Assembly: GCA_934045075.1 (NCBI GenBank)
Contig: OW203721.1
Span: forward strand, 15,842,678 to 15,906,677
Source: Yponomeuta sedellus
Lineage: Eukaryota; Arthropoda; Insecta; Lepidoptera; Yponomeutidae
Direction of reading: 5' to 3'
DNA: 64,000 nucleotides
Below the pieces are notes generated by a model. The model worked only from the letters and a program-made list of their open reading frames with translations, was not told the DNA's origin and made no database searches. The position numbers were made by a program, and so were the translations under genes. Below, in pieces: positions 33,901 through 45,900 of this stretch (positions within the stretch are counted from its first letter, which is position 1; the number at the start of each line of letters is the position of its first letter).

Positions 33901-36900
33901 CTAAATAGATTGTTATAATTGGCCTAAGCACGGGTTAGTGCATTAAAAAGAATAAAATTACGTTTTACCTAATAAATAATCATGATTATACCAGTTTAAT
34001 ATATCGACAGTGGAAATTTCAAATGTCGTAAGGGACATTTTGTCGTAAGGGACTTTTTTATTGCATAGAACTCAGATTTTTTTTCTCTTTCGATCTGTAT
34101 AATTGATTTTTTGATATCCCTTCAAATAAAGAAGTTATGAAGGCACTAAATTTTGTTGTAACTTCCTTATGCTTAAAAAATTATGTTGTATGGGTCAAAT
34201 TTTAAATTTGAAGGTCTTACGTGTTTATTTCCAACGTCGTATATCTATCTAATTCATAAATCCTAATGTTGTAAGTTACTACAGTAAAAAATAGTTTACT
34301 GCTAAGTCCTAGGTGATAGTTATTGAGAAATGTGATTGTTCCTTGATAAAAATGTATCAGTAGATGATAATTTTATTATTCTCATACTGATACTGCAGTA
34401 CAAAGTATAAGTATAATTATTTAGGTGCACAGACAGTTTGACTGACTTTGTTTTAAGAACCCAATATTAGAGATTAACATAATTATTGTTATTTTAGTTT
34501 CTAAACAGATGATACTCATTTTGTGCGTTCCTTTTAGATAGGTAATTGTTATTTAGTTGGTACTGTAATAGTTACTTAAAGTATTGATTAGAAGCCACGA
34601 CTTATTAATAAAATCTTTTTTATTGAAATTAATAGATAACACCTTCTATTATGTATTATAGGATCTTTGACAGAAAGGTATCTTCAGCGGCTATTTGATC
34701 AGGCTACTACATTATCCTTTCTTGTACCACAAAAGGCTCCATAATAATTTATATTGATTGGTAATTCTTTGATTGGGTTCTATGTTCACATTTAAAAATA
34801 AAAACGAATCTAAAAAAAATTATGTAAACCAACTTTTTTGTTTTATTTCCCATAACCTGTAACGGACTACCTAAAATAAAACAAATTCCGCGACAAATTG
34901 ATCTTCGGTTATAAAAATAATACAACTGTAAGTACCCAAGTTTATGTTTTCATTTATTTTTCGCTACTTACTTCAAAAAACTTGAAAACTCGAATGACCA
35001 TACAACAGAAAAAATCGCAATGTAGAATGCTGTTTAACAGTTAAGACTGTGAGATTGTATTTTAGTTTATGTCGTAAGGGATTTTCATCAAATTAGTAAG
35101 ATTTCTTGGAGGCGTAAGGGACATATTTATAGTAAATTTATTGCGTAAGGGACTCATTTCCTAAACTATTGAGTTTACAAGCATAAACTGTTTGTGTGAT
35201 GTAGATTAGGCTATTTGAAAGTTATGTATGTAAGAATCATATAATTCGGATACATATTAAATTTTTTTTTTAAATTTGGATTTTGTTTTTTGGCTCTCCT
35301 GAAAAGTAGACCTTTGTTCCTTACAACATTTGAAATTTCCACTGTCGATATAACTATGTATAAGTATCGCGAATCATTAAGAAATACAAGAAAATATCCT
35401 TGCCTTCGACCCAAAGCTTGTACCTATTTTCGATTGTATTATATTTTTTCCTGATTTTACTTATGCTTAAATAAAGTTTGCCACACAGTTATCTAAATCA
35501 TGTTTAGAATTACCTACCTCTAAAGACGTCGAACGAATTTGAAGACTCCCTGACCACTAAACCCGATCCTTATCCGTAGACCACTGTGACCATTTCTAAC
35601 AGTTTGTAAAACAAACAACTTATCCGTCAGAGAAATCCAGTGTCGCATCATTCGAAGGCGATTATCTTAGCATTCGCTAATAGCTTTTTCATTTGTGTGT
35701 GTAGGTACCAAGTGACGACTCCTGGGATTCGCAAAATAAGTGGACTAAAATTTTTGCTGCCCTACTTTCTTCCACGGTTCGGTTTTGTGTCATTCTATGT
35801 CAGCTATCCGGTGATTGTAGACTTTTTCCTGTTGGACGGAAAATAAACTAACGTCGATAAATGGCTAATGCCTTTAAAAGCCACACACATGCCATGTATA
35901 TCTATTATCTGTCACGTTGCGCTGATAACAAGGCTGCCCTCTAGCAACTGCGATTGTTGTCAGAGATCTGTTGGGTGTGCTGTGACTCTAGTTGCAATAA
36001 GTCAAGTTCTAGCACTTTAATTAATGCAAATGGCGAGCCCATACATTAAAGATTACTTACATCCGATGCTAGGTGTATAATTTACACGATAGTTATTACG
36101 TTCCTCGCGGAGTGTCAGCCGCTGTCGGTTGCGCCAGCCAGCCCCTCCGCAATAAAATCGACCTAGTAGGTATACAAGCAAGCGGCATCTAAATACAAGC
36201 AATACCTCAAACTTGTCATTGTATTCACATAGCAATTATGCAATGTGGAATGAGAAATGTCTTCTTTTTAAGTTGTTATCGAATGAGACGCGGTTAATGT
36301 CTCCCAGGCAAGAATAAGAACTCCGCGGTTTTCTTTCTCAATGCAGCTCGTTTACCGCGACCGTTGTTTCGCTCGGATTCCTCAGACAGCCCATTAATAT
36401 CCTGTTACGAGCATTGCCAAATTAGTTGTTGGCCGTCCAAACGTGTCGTTGGATGTCGTCTTTGTGAGATAATTACTCGTACATTAAGAGCCAGTTGCGC
36501 AATGGCTGTCGAGTCCACGCGCCAATGTCGTCGCAGCGTTCACACTAGAAATGCTAGTAGAAAGTGTTCTGGAGAGTAACGTGCACACACGCACAGTATG
36601 TGCTCTCGGATCCACATGTTGTCGTGTGGCGCAGGATCAGGGCCGGATTAACTATGTCGAGGCTTCTAATCAATACAGTACAGTACGTCTCGGGCCTGTT
36701 TAGTCTTTTCTAACTTCCTAGAAGGATTTTTTGTACAGCACGATTTTATTCTGATTCTTACTGCATTACGAAGAACCGTATAGTTAATAAAATATAATTG
36801 ATAGAAATGAAATAAAAATGTTGTGTTCTCTATCTATCTACATATAAATATTGCAATATTAAGGTTAAGGTAATTACGGGTTTGTTTATTGAAATCTTTA

Positions 36901-39900
36901 ACTTAATTTTTCACTAGAAGATTAAGACATTGTATGGAATCAGGCGTTACTTTGCGAAATTCCATAATAGCATTAAATTGTAAAATTCAATGCATCCTCA
37001 GGCTCACAAGTACTTGTGCCTGAGGATGTCTCGTGTTAGAGGCGAAACGCGTCGCGTATTTTCTCACACAAGAATTGGTGTCGGTGGTGGTGTGTTCATG
37101 TCTTGCTTCTGCTCGAAAAAGTGGGAGGGAGGGCAGTGCATTAACTAACCGCATGGTGCTTGTGGGATTTTTGGCGGAATTTCGCAAAGTAATTTTCACA
37201 TTTTAATACTAGAAGATTAATTTAAAAATTCGCGGCTGGGCCTGTAGTCAATGTGAGGGTCCCTACCCTACAGCCTACATTGCCTAATAGATAATCCGGC
37301 CCTGCTCACTATTGTCTTTACTCTGTGAAATTCTTTGTGCGAACTCCGGAACGCGTCTCGCGTGCCTGATAGCGGCCACGCACTTTACATGCTTTACTCA
37401 CGGATGTCAAAACATCCGTGGCTTTACTGTATTGAATGATCGATACTAGATAATCTGTGTCGCCGATCAGTCCCGCTCTATATATTTTGTATGTAACCGA
37501 GAATTTCGTAACCACGGAACAATTTATCAAGTGCGCCCTTTGACCATTACCTGACAGAGTTTTTTTTATCTCCGGTTTCATTTCCAATCTGCCTTTTAAA
37601 GGCATTCAGCAATTTGTGTATGTGTTGTCTGTGGCGTGTGCAGTGTAAGCCCAGTGGCTTAGCTGCTTCATCAAATTCAACTCTTATGTTTTATTGACTA
37701 TTTAGCAAGTCCTGAGGAATTTTTCGTTTCAGCCTCCGCTGAATAGTTTTTGGATCCAAAAGATTGGTTACCAGTTTATTTGGATGGTTGCAGATTCTAT
37801 CTCTATAAGCCTCAAGTCTTTGTGTGGTTTCTTCCTTGATAGTTGGGATCTGTAAGTCCTTATGTAGGGACTCATTGGTGACAAACCATGGTGCATTTGT
37901 GATAACGCGGAGCATTTTTGATTGGAATCTTTGAAGGATTTCAATGTTTGAGTTTGCCTCCGTACCCCACAGCTGTATGCCGTAGGTCCATATTGGTTTT
38001 ATGTTTGCCTTGTACAGAAGTACTTTGTTATCGAGGCTCATCTGTGAGTTATGTCCAAGCATCCAGTACATGTTGTGCAGTGTAAGGCCCAGTTGCTTCC
38101 TTTTTGTCGATATGTGTTTGCGCCAGGTCAGTCGTCTATCCAGATGTATTCCTAGATATCTCACGTGGTCTTCTTGTGGTATCTCTATGTTATTTAATTT
38201 AACTGACGGACACGTGTTTCTACGTGTGGTGAATGTGACATTTACAGATTGGGTTTCGTTAGCTTTAATTCTCCACTTTTTAAGCCATAAAGATATATTA
38301 TCAAGGCAATGTTGGAGTAGGTTAGATGCCATTTGTGGGTTGACGTGTGTCGCCAGAATAGCAGTGTCATCAGCGAAGTCCCGAACGTAGCTTGATCGTT
38401 AGTTGAAAGATCTGCTGTAAAGAGTAGGTATAATGTTGGTCCAAGCACACTTCCTGGGGCACCCCCGCTCTGATCACGCGCAGTTTTGAGAGCTCTTCAC
38501 CAACTTTAACCATGAATTTTCTCTCCGTCAAGTAAGATTTGATGATAAGATACAGCTTTGTGGGGAAGTTTAACTTTATTTTACTTAGCAAGCCCTCATG
38601 CCAGACTCTGTCAAAAGCTTGTGAGATGTCCAAGAATGTAGCCGCACAATATTATTTTTCCTCAAACGCCTGGTGTATTCTGTTGACTAGCCTGTGAACC
38701 TGCTCTATTGTTCCTTGATTGAATCTGAATCCGAATTGATGGTCAGGTAATAATTTATGTTTATTTATCACTGGGTAGAGACGAGAGAGTAGACATTTTT
38801 CAAATAATTTGGAGGGAACAGAAAGAATATTGGACTGTACGATTTTGGCTTTCCAGTTTTGTGTATCATAACGACCACGGAAACCTTCCACTGGGTGGGG
38901 ATGAAATTAAGTCTCAACATGGCATTGAAGAAGCGCTCGTGGCCTAGGCTAACCGAGTGATTGGAATCAATCACTTGGTTAAGCAACAACAGGCGCGGTC
39001 AGGTACGGGATGGGTGAGCGTCCCGTGTCTACCGCTAGTGGCATTTTTCCGAGCGCTTCCGTCTTCGCAAGGCACGTTAAGCCGTTGGTGCCGGCTGTCA
39101 TATAATGGCAGTCGTTAAGCCATGTCAGAGGCCTTATGGGCGGCTTGATAACTTCTGACAGTAAGGCCCGCCTGTCTTACAGGTTTTACAATCCTCCACC
39201 AACCCGGACTTGGCCCCCGTGGTGGAGTATGGCCTAACCTTCCTGCGAGGCAGGAAAAGACCCGTGCCCCAGCAGTGGGGACATACAAGGGTTGATAACG
39301 ATGGCATTGAACAACTGAGTGAGGTACGTTATGCCATTCTCGGGTAACTCACGGATGACTCTACTTGTGATGAGGTCGTACTCCGGTGCTTTGTTGCAGG
39401 GTATTTTTCTTCTCATAGATAAAAGTTCCTTCCTGGTGATCTTTTTCACATCTGGTAATTCAGTACTTGTAACTTCTGCTTCTACGTGTTTTTCGACCTG
39501 TGTCAAGTGTTCCATGGGACCTTCATAAGGATGAGGGCTAAAAACATTATAAAGGTGGTCAGCAAAGACATCTGCTTTCTCAGCATCACTACGCGCCCAA
39601 TTGCTATTTCTGTTTTTAAGTGGTGGAGTAACTTTCGCTGGCTGTTTCAGTTTCCTTGTCGCTTTCCAAAGTGAGTAGTTTGTGGCCATTGTTGCATCCA
39701 AGTTAATGAGATAATTTTGGATGGAGTCATTTCTATCACGATCTAGCAAGGCTTTCAGGTTTTTATTCTGTCTGTTCAAACATGTTTTCAGTTTAGGACA
39801 CCTAAATTTTGCCATAGTCTCCGTAACCTTCTTTTCTCTGAAACTTCATTAATAATTGTTTGGTGGTAGATAATTTCTTGCTTATCCAACTTAGATATAG

Positions 39901-42900
39901 GGGTGCTAGCCCAAGCCGCATTTTGCACTGTTCTGTTAAATGATTCAACGGCGGTTGGTGTTTGAGTTGTGAAGCTTGCATGGGTGCGACACGGTAACTA
40001 TGTTCTTATTTAGATTAATGAATACAGGAGAGTGATCACTGGATAAGTCAGCACAGGATTCCACCTCTATATATTTGTTAGATATTCCATTGAAGATAAA
40101 AAAATCTATCAGGTATTTTCTTCCTTTCCCCCGGCCAGAAAGTAGGTTCACGCGAAGAAGCTGTCTGGAGCTTTTGGGCGTCTATTGCCTTTTTAAGTTC
40201 CCTCCCTCGAGGTGGCATTAATCGAGAACCCCAGTGGGTGTGCTTTGCATTGTAATCTCACCCAGCAATGAAACGATGTCCAAGCGTGTTGAAGAAGTCA
40301 GAAAACTGTTCTTTGGTGATTTTATGCCTAGGTAGACAATAAATTGCAGATACAATTATATCGCTGTGCCAATCCTGCACAACTATTGAAGTGGCCTGAA
40401 GCTCAGCTGTTTTCCAACTCACTGATTGATGATGTCTGATTTTATTTTTAATAAAGATAGCTGTTCCCCCATGTGCTTTACCGTCTGGGTGCATTGTGTG
40501 ATATACAGAATAATTGGGAATCGTAAGGAGGTTTTTTTCTGTAACATGTGTTTCGGAGACCAGCATTATATCAATATTATAATTACGCAGAAAGAATATG
40601 ACTTCTTTCCTGTGGTGTGGCAGCCCATTGGCGTTCCATAAACATAGTTTTAAGATATTGAATTTGACATTAGTTTGGTCAATTAATTCAGCGAGCATAG
40701 ATGTTATCGCTGACATTTGGTTCATTAGTGCTCGAAGGAGGTCTTTGACGTCATCGTTCTGTAGGTCCGTTGGATTTAGAATGTTTTTGTTAGGTTGTTG
40801 GCGACCTTTGCTTGTAATATCGACGTATGTTATAGCGTAGGTGTTGGCAGTGGGAGCTGTAGGTACACCTTGGGGTTAACTGATATGAGGTTTTATTTGT
40901 ACTTTCCTGAGAGCAGGAAATTTTGTTGTGTGTAGCTCTTTATATACAATGCAGCCCTTGTAGTTAGCAGGGTGGTTACCATCACATAGGATGCATTTTA
41001 CATCGTCTGAACGTTCCTTCCTAGGGCAGTTGGATGTAGGGTGATCGGCAGCGCACTTTACGCACCTAAGTTGGCGGAAACAGAATTTTCGAGTGTGTCC
41101 GTATCTTTGACAATTAGCACATTGGGCAATCTCTCTCCTCTGCCTTGGTGCCTCAAAATTAACACGGAAGTGGATCAATCCAATAATGTTATATATGTCT
41201 TTGTTGTTCGAATTCGGTTTCAAATCAACAAAGAAAAAAGGGAGGGGAGTTTTATTCTTGGATTTTTTAATATTCCAAATATTGGTGACATAATGTCCAT
41301 GTTCTTCTATAGCAATTTTTACTTCCTCAGTATTTGTGGAGGGGTGGACGTTCTTAAGGACGACGCGAAAACTACGTTCTTGTTTGAGCTTGTACGTGTA
41401 AAACTCTGTGTTCCTAGCTTTTAATTCTTTCACTATTTCCGTATATACTTCTGAGACGTAAATTGGAGGAGGTTTACTTTCTTTTGGTGTTGTTGGATTG
41501 GTTCTAATAGCATCCTCATTTTGTAGTTCAGAGAAACGATTTGAAGTAGAGACAGGGGCACTAAGCCAGTAGTCGTCGGTCTTATTTTGCTTTGGAATAC
41601 CACTAAGTTTATCTGGGCTTTCACGTTGCCTCTTACGGCTGGAAACTTCCGTCCAGTTTTGATCGCTATCATCAGGGACTGCTACGACATTTTCTACTGG
41701 TGCTTGGAGGGATACCTCGGACGGTGATTTTTGGTTTGAGTCACTACATGAGTTAGATCGGGTACGGTTCATAAAGAGACCTTTGTGAAATATTTGTTGA
41801 GTGAGTACTTTTTGGTTATTTTCACTCATTTTATAGGAATGTTTTTGCACTAGCAACACTAAAGGTAGACGTCATTTTGACTCTTCTCAAAAGTAAAAAT
41901 ATTGAGGGTGTTTCAAAAATTCTTTAAGTTTTAGTTGTCACACGCACTGCTTTTTGCACAAATAACTCGTTATGCAAACTGTTTCACGCGTAGATAACAC
42001 TATCACAGGGCCCTCAGGTGTTAACTATCACTTTCAATTACAGTTAAGTAGCTTTAACACTGTTTTGACGCCCAAAAACTCTGACTATGAGAGCACATGA
42101 TTTGCACTGGTTGACAGTTGACAGGTGACGATAATCTAACAACAAAGTTTTTTAGAGTGCAAAAGAGTTTTTTTAGAGTGCATGAAGTTCGTCTCAAATG
42201 TTCGTGACTGCTTTTGACTATGTTTCGCAGATCGTTGCTTAGGTAGTACGATGGCGAGAATGTCGCGTTTTACGGCGCCAAAATGCCAGAATTTGGCAAT
42301 TAATGTACTGGGGAAAGTCACGAAAGTGTCATTAAGACGTAAACGCAAAAATACTACCGAGGGGACTCGGAGACCCGCGTGTCTCAATTTGTCCTTTTGT
42401 TACAGCATGGTTGTGATACAAACGGAAAATTATCGAGTCTCTGAAGCTATGGCAATAAACGGAGGGCCTTAAGCTCTACTCCAAAGGCACTTTCATTGTA
42501 AAATAGGGGGGTAGCTCTACCAGAAAAGGAAAGTCGCGGTGTATTTTCATCATCCCAACTGGTTCCTTTGTCACGATTCATCAATTTCCTGATTATAGCA
42601 CTGTATCTTTATACTTATTACTTTGCCTACAATACTCGCTCACTTGATAGTGAGTAATGTCGGTGTGATTACCGCAGGTAGGTGCAGATACCAACTTATG
42701 CAAGTAATTCAGCTTTCGTTAGATTGTTGAATAAAAACATAACCGTCGACTTCACCTTGTACTAATAATACATGTCTTTATCTTAAGCTTAGCACGTTCA
42801 AACGCGTTGATTTATCATCCATTTGAACGTACGTACTTGTGAGTAGCTACAGCTGCGGTGGTGTTTAAGTGAACTCAAGCTATACCGCGCGCGGCCGCTT

Positions 42901-45900
42901 TCGCAACTCGAGCAGTGTTCACACATCGCGATATAAGAACAAATGTGGAGTAATGAGCGGATTGGCGCTCGCGGTGAGAACAGCCGGTTTTTGCCCGCGC
43001 TGACAAAAGCGCGGAAAGCGCATGCACCCGTTTTACGCAACACGACGCAACTTTCCATGCAGGGAAACGAATGCTGTTTTTAGCAAGCGCACGCGCAACT
43101 GGCACAACACCCTACTTACATTCAGCCGCTACTCGTGTTGAATATATGTTTAAGTATATTTTGTTGTATTAAAATAATGCAAAACATAATAACCGTTTCT
43201 GCAGCATCGATGAACCACTTCCAAAAACATAGTTTGGGATTTTTACGCCTCGTACCTGCCTTAAAAGAAAATAACAGAACCCTTATAGATTCTACCCCCT
43301 GTATAATTATCACATTTTTTCGCGTGTCAAGGGAATCTAGGGAACTAGCATTGATTTAAAAATCATGAAATTTGGCAAGGGCCAATGTCTAGGCTAAACC
43401 TAAAAACGTCAATTTCATGTGCACACCGACTACAAACTTAGTGGCTGTTAGCTGCAAAGTTAAGTTCATAATGACACACTTCATAATTAGTCAAATATGC
43501 CACACGTGTTTATTAAAAATAAAAATGTATGGATTATACATACATCCGAAACCAAATAACTAAATAAATTTATAAGAGAGTCCTACGAAAAAAATTTAGC
43601 TAGACTAGTTTAATTATCGACGCGTTTTCAGGGGTTGCGTTCTTTCAATAAAAACGGTGTACTTATTTGTTTTACAGATGTCTAGGTATCTGTACAACAA
43701 ATAAATAAACTTATTATCTATAAAGAATATTTTAATTTTCAACTTATAGCATGCATGTATATTTGTTATCAACCCTTGTATGTCCCCACTGCTGGGGCAC
43801 GGGTCTCTTCCTGCATCAAAGGAAGGTTAGGCCATACTCCACCACGGGGGCCGAGTCCGGGTTGGTGGAGGATTGTAAGACAGTGGCGGGCCTTACTGTC
43901 AGAAGTTATCAAGCCGCCCATAAGGTCTCTGACATGGCTTAACGACTGCCATTATATGACAGCCGGCACCAACGGCTTGACGTGCCTTGCGAAGCACGGA
44001 AGCGCTCGGAAAAATGCCACTAGCGGTATTCACGGGACGCTCACCCATCCCGTACCTGACCGCGCCTGTAGTTGCTTAACCAAGTGATTGATTCCAATTA
44101 CTCGGTTCGCCTAGGCCACGAGCGCTTCTATATTAGTGTATGTTAGTTTATTATAATTACATAATTATTTATCCCAAGCGATAGGCCTATGTACCTACCT
44201 AATCGTAAGTACTTATTACCTACATGTATAATAAGGCGTAAGTTATTGTCTGTAATAATTTCATAAATACAATACTTAGAAATTAGTTAAGAATGAAATA
44301 TTCCGTAGCCGCTTCAGGTACTTGCCTTTTCCGTTGTGAAAAATGACAAAATACAAGTCTAAGTAAAGTACTTACATAAAACAATGGCGTTAGCACTTCC
44401 CAATTGCCCTATTCACTTAGGTCTTCTTGCTCTTGTTTATCACCAAACCAACAAAAAAAACTCTAAATGTCTACAACTATCCCCTTGACCCACAAGGTAA
44501 AAGTCACTAAGGTACAATAGGTAGGTAGGTACGTAAGTACAATAACACCGCGGTACGGCAGTTATTGTACTTACGACTGAAATTAACCTGCTTTAATTCA
44601 CTGAACAGTGAGAGCAGGCTACATATCTGCATGTGGAACTAGGTGTAGGTGTGTGTTAGAAATAAAGTCAAGTTGATCTACCTCAACGGTGTCCTTACTC
44701 CTTATTATTAACATAAAACAAATTAATGTTGTCGGTCGGTTATCGTTGAGGTGCCTAACTGCCTTGTGGAGTGTCTGCTTACTTGCCCACAGTAGCTAGT
44801 AACTACCTTCAGTACCTAATCGTAGGTAGGTACTATCTACAAATTACGACCGCAGTTCTGAGATAGACATCTATTAAAATTCCAAGTCGAAGTCTGCCTC
44901 TTTAACTAATATAGGTAGCTAGGTACAACCTAGATCAAATGAGTTGCGTCAACTCGGTGGGATTGATGAAATCACGCTTAGATTCAACTTTACGAAGTAG
45001 GTCGGGCATAAGAGATAGTGTGTACTATCCAATGATTTTCTAATTGCTTACTTAATCAAACCTAACATTATATTTGTCTTATTTTATTTATTGCCAGTTG
45101 TACAACGCCGCGTGAGCGTGTCCACGTAAAACGTTATTTAACCAGAGAAATTATCTTTTATTACGCCATCCATCATAATAGCAGGAAAGCATGTGACGAT
45201 GTCGATGGGGCGTCGCTGTATCAAATCACTTCTGTAATACAATCGCTGCGCTTTTTAACGTGATCAGCCATGTGCGTAAATCGCTTCAGCGCCTGGAGAA
45301 GGTACTTACTTTGACATCTTTGTAATTGGCGACGATTTCTGAGGCGAACGTGTTGTTCCCGACGATGGGTTTGTTCTTGACGCTCGGGAAGATGATGCCG
45401 CCCTTGCGGCTTGCAGGGCGCACGCTCGAGTTGCTCGCCGGGGTCACTGTTACGGGGCTCGCGCTCGTGGGGTTGGGGCTGCAGGCGACACACGACATTA
45501 GTCTCCGCCGAATTTGGTCTAACTTATTGCTACGACGAAACAAGGGTTAAAATCGCATAGCGTTTCGCAAGCATCGCATAACATTCGCTACATAGAAGAT
45601 CAGATCACATTAACAAAACATTAATGACATGTGCTTTCAGCTAATGTTAGGTAACACTGCTGAGAGATCAAATGTAACATTCGCTAGAGCTGACTTGTTT
45701 TATTTAGAAAGATGTCACCTGTTGCTGGTGGATGTAGCCGAGGTGGGTGCGGCAGTCGCAGGCGGGTCAGTCACGGGCTCGTCGACGCGATAGCGGTTCG
45801 GAGCGTACTCGACCAGCCTATCAATGGTCGGGTCTAGGAGCAGCTCGGCGGGCACAGGCCTCTGTGCCAACGTCGCCACGTCATCCTCCTGCTTCTTCAA

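Larger units (their letters stand above)
37557..41900 (-). mobile_element. Jockey-type non-LTR retrotransposon, damaged and split by a SINE
   Basis: Lies in the 12.4-kb scabrous intron. Order on the minus strand: ORF1 (41859-40876), ORF2 endonuclease (from 40725), reverse transcriptase (about 39815-38340), C-terminal region (38332-37691), a short 3' UTR and an A-rich tail near 37560. ORF2 is broken by several frameshifts and stops, and by the SINE at 38930-39300. The two-ORF layout and gag-like zinc knuckles fit the Jockey clade. The 5' boundary is approximate, and I could not find a convincing target duplication. Confidence 0.88.

Noticed and set aside
45221..45493. 90-residue minus frame over the scabrous linker exon
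   Set aside because: It is out of phase with the exons on both sides; the other frame (SPNPTSAS...) joins correctly.
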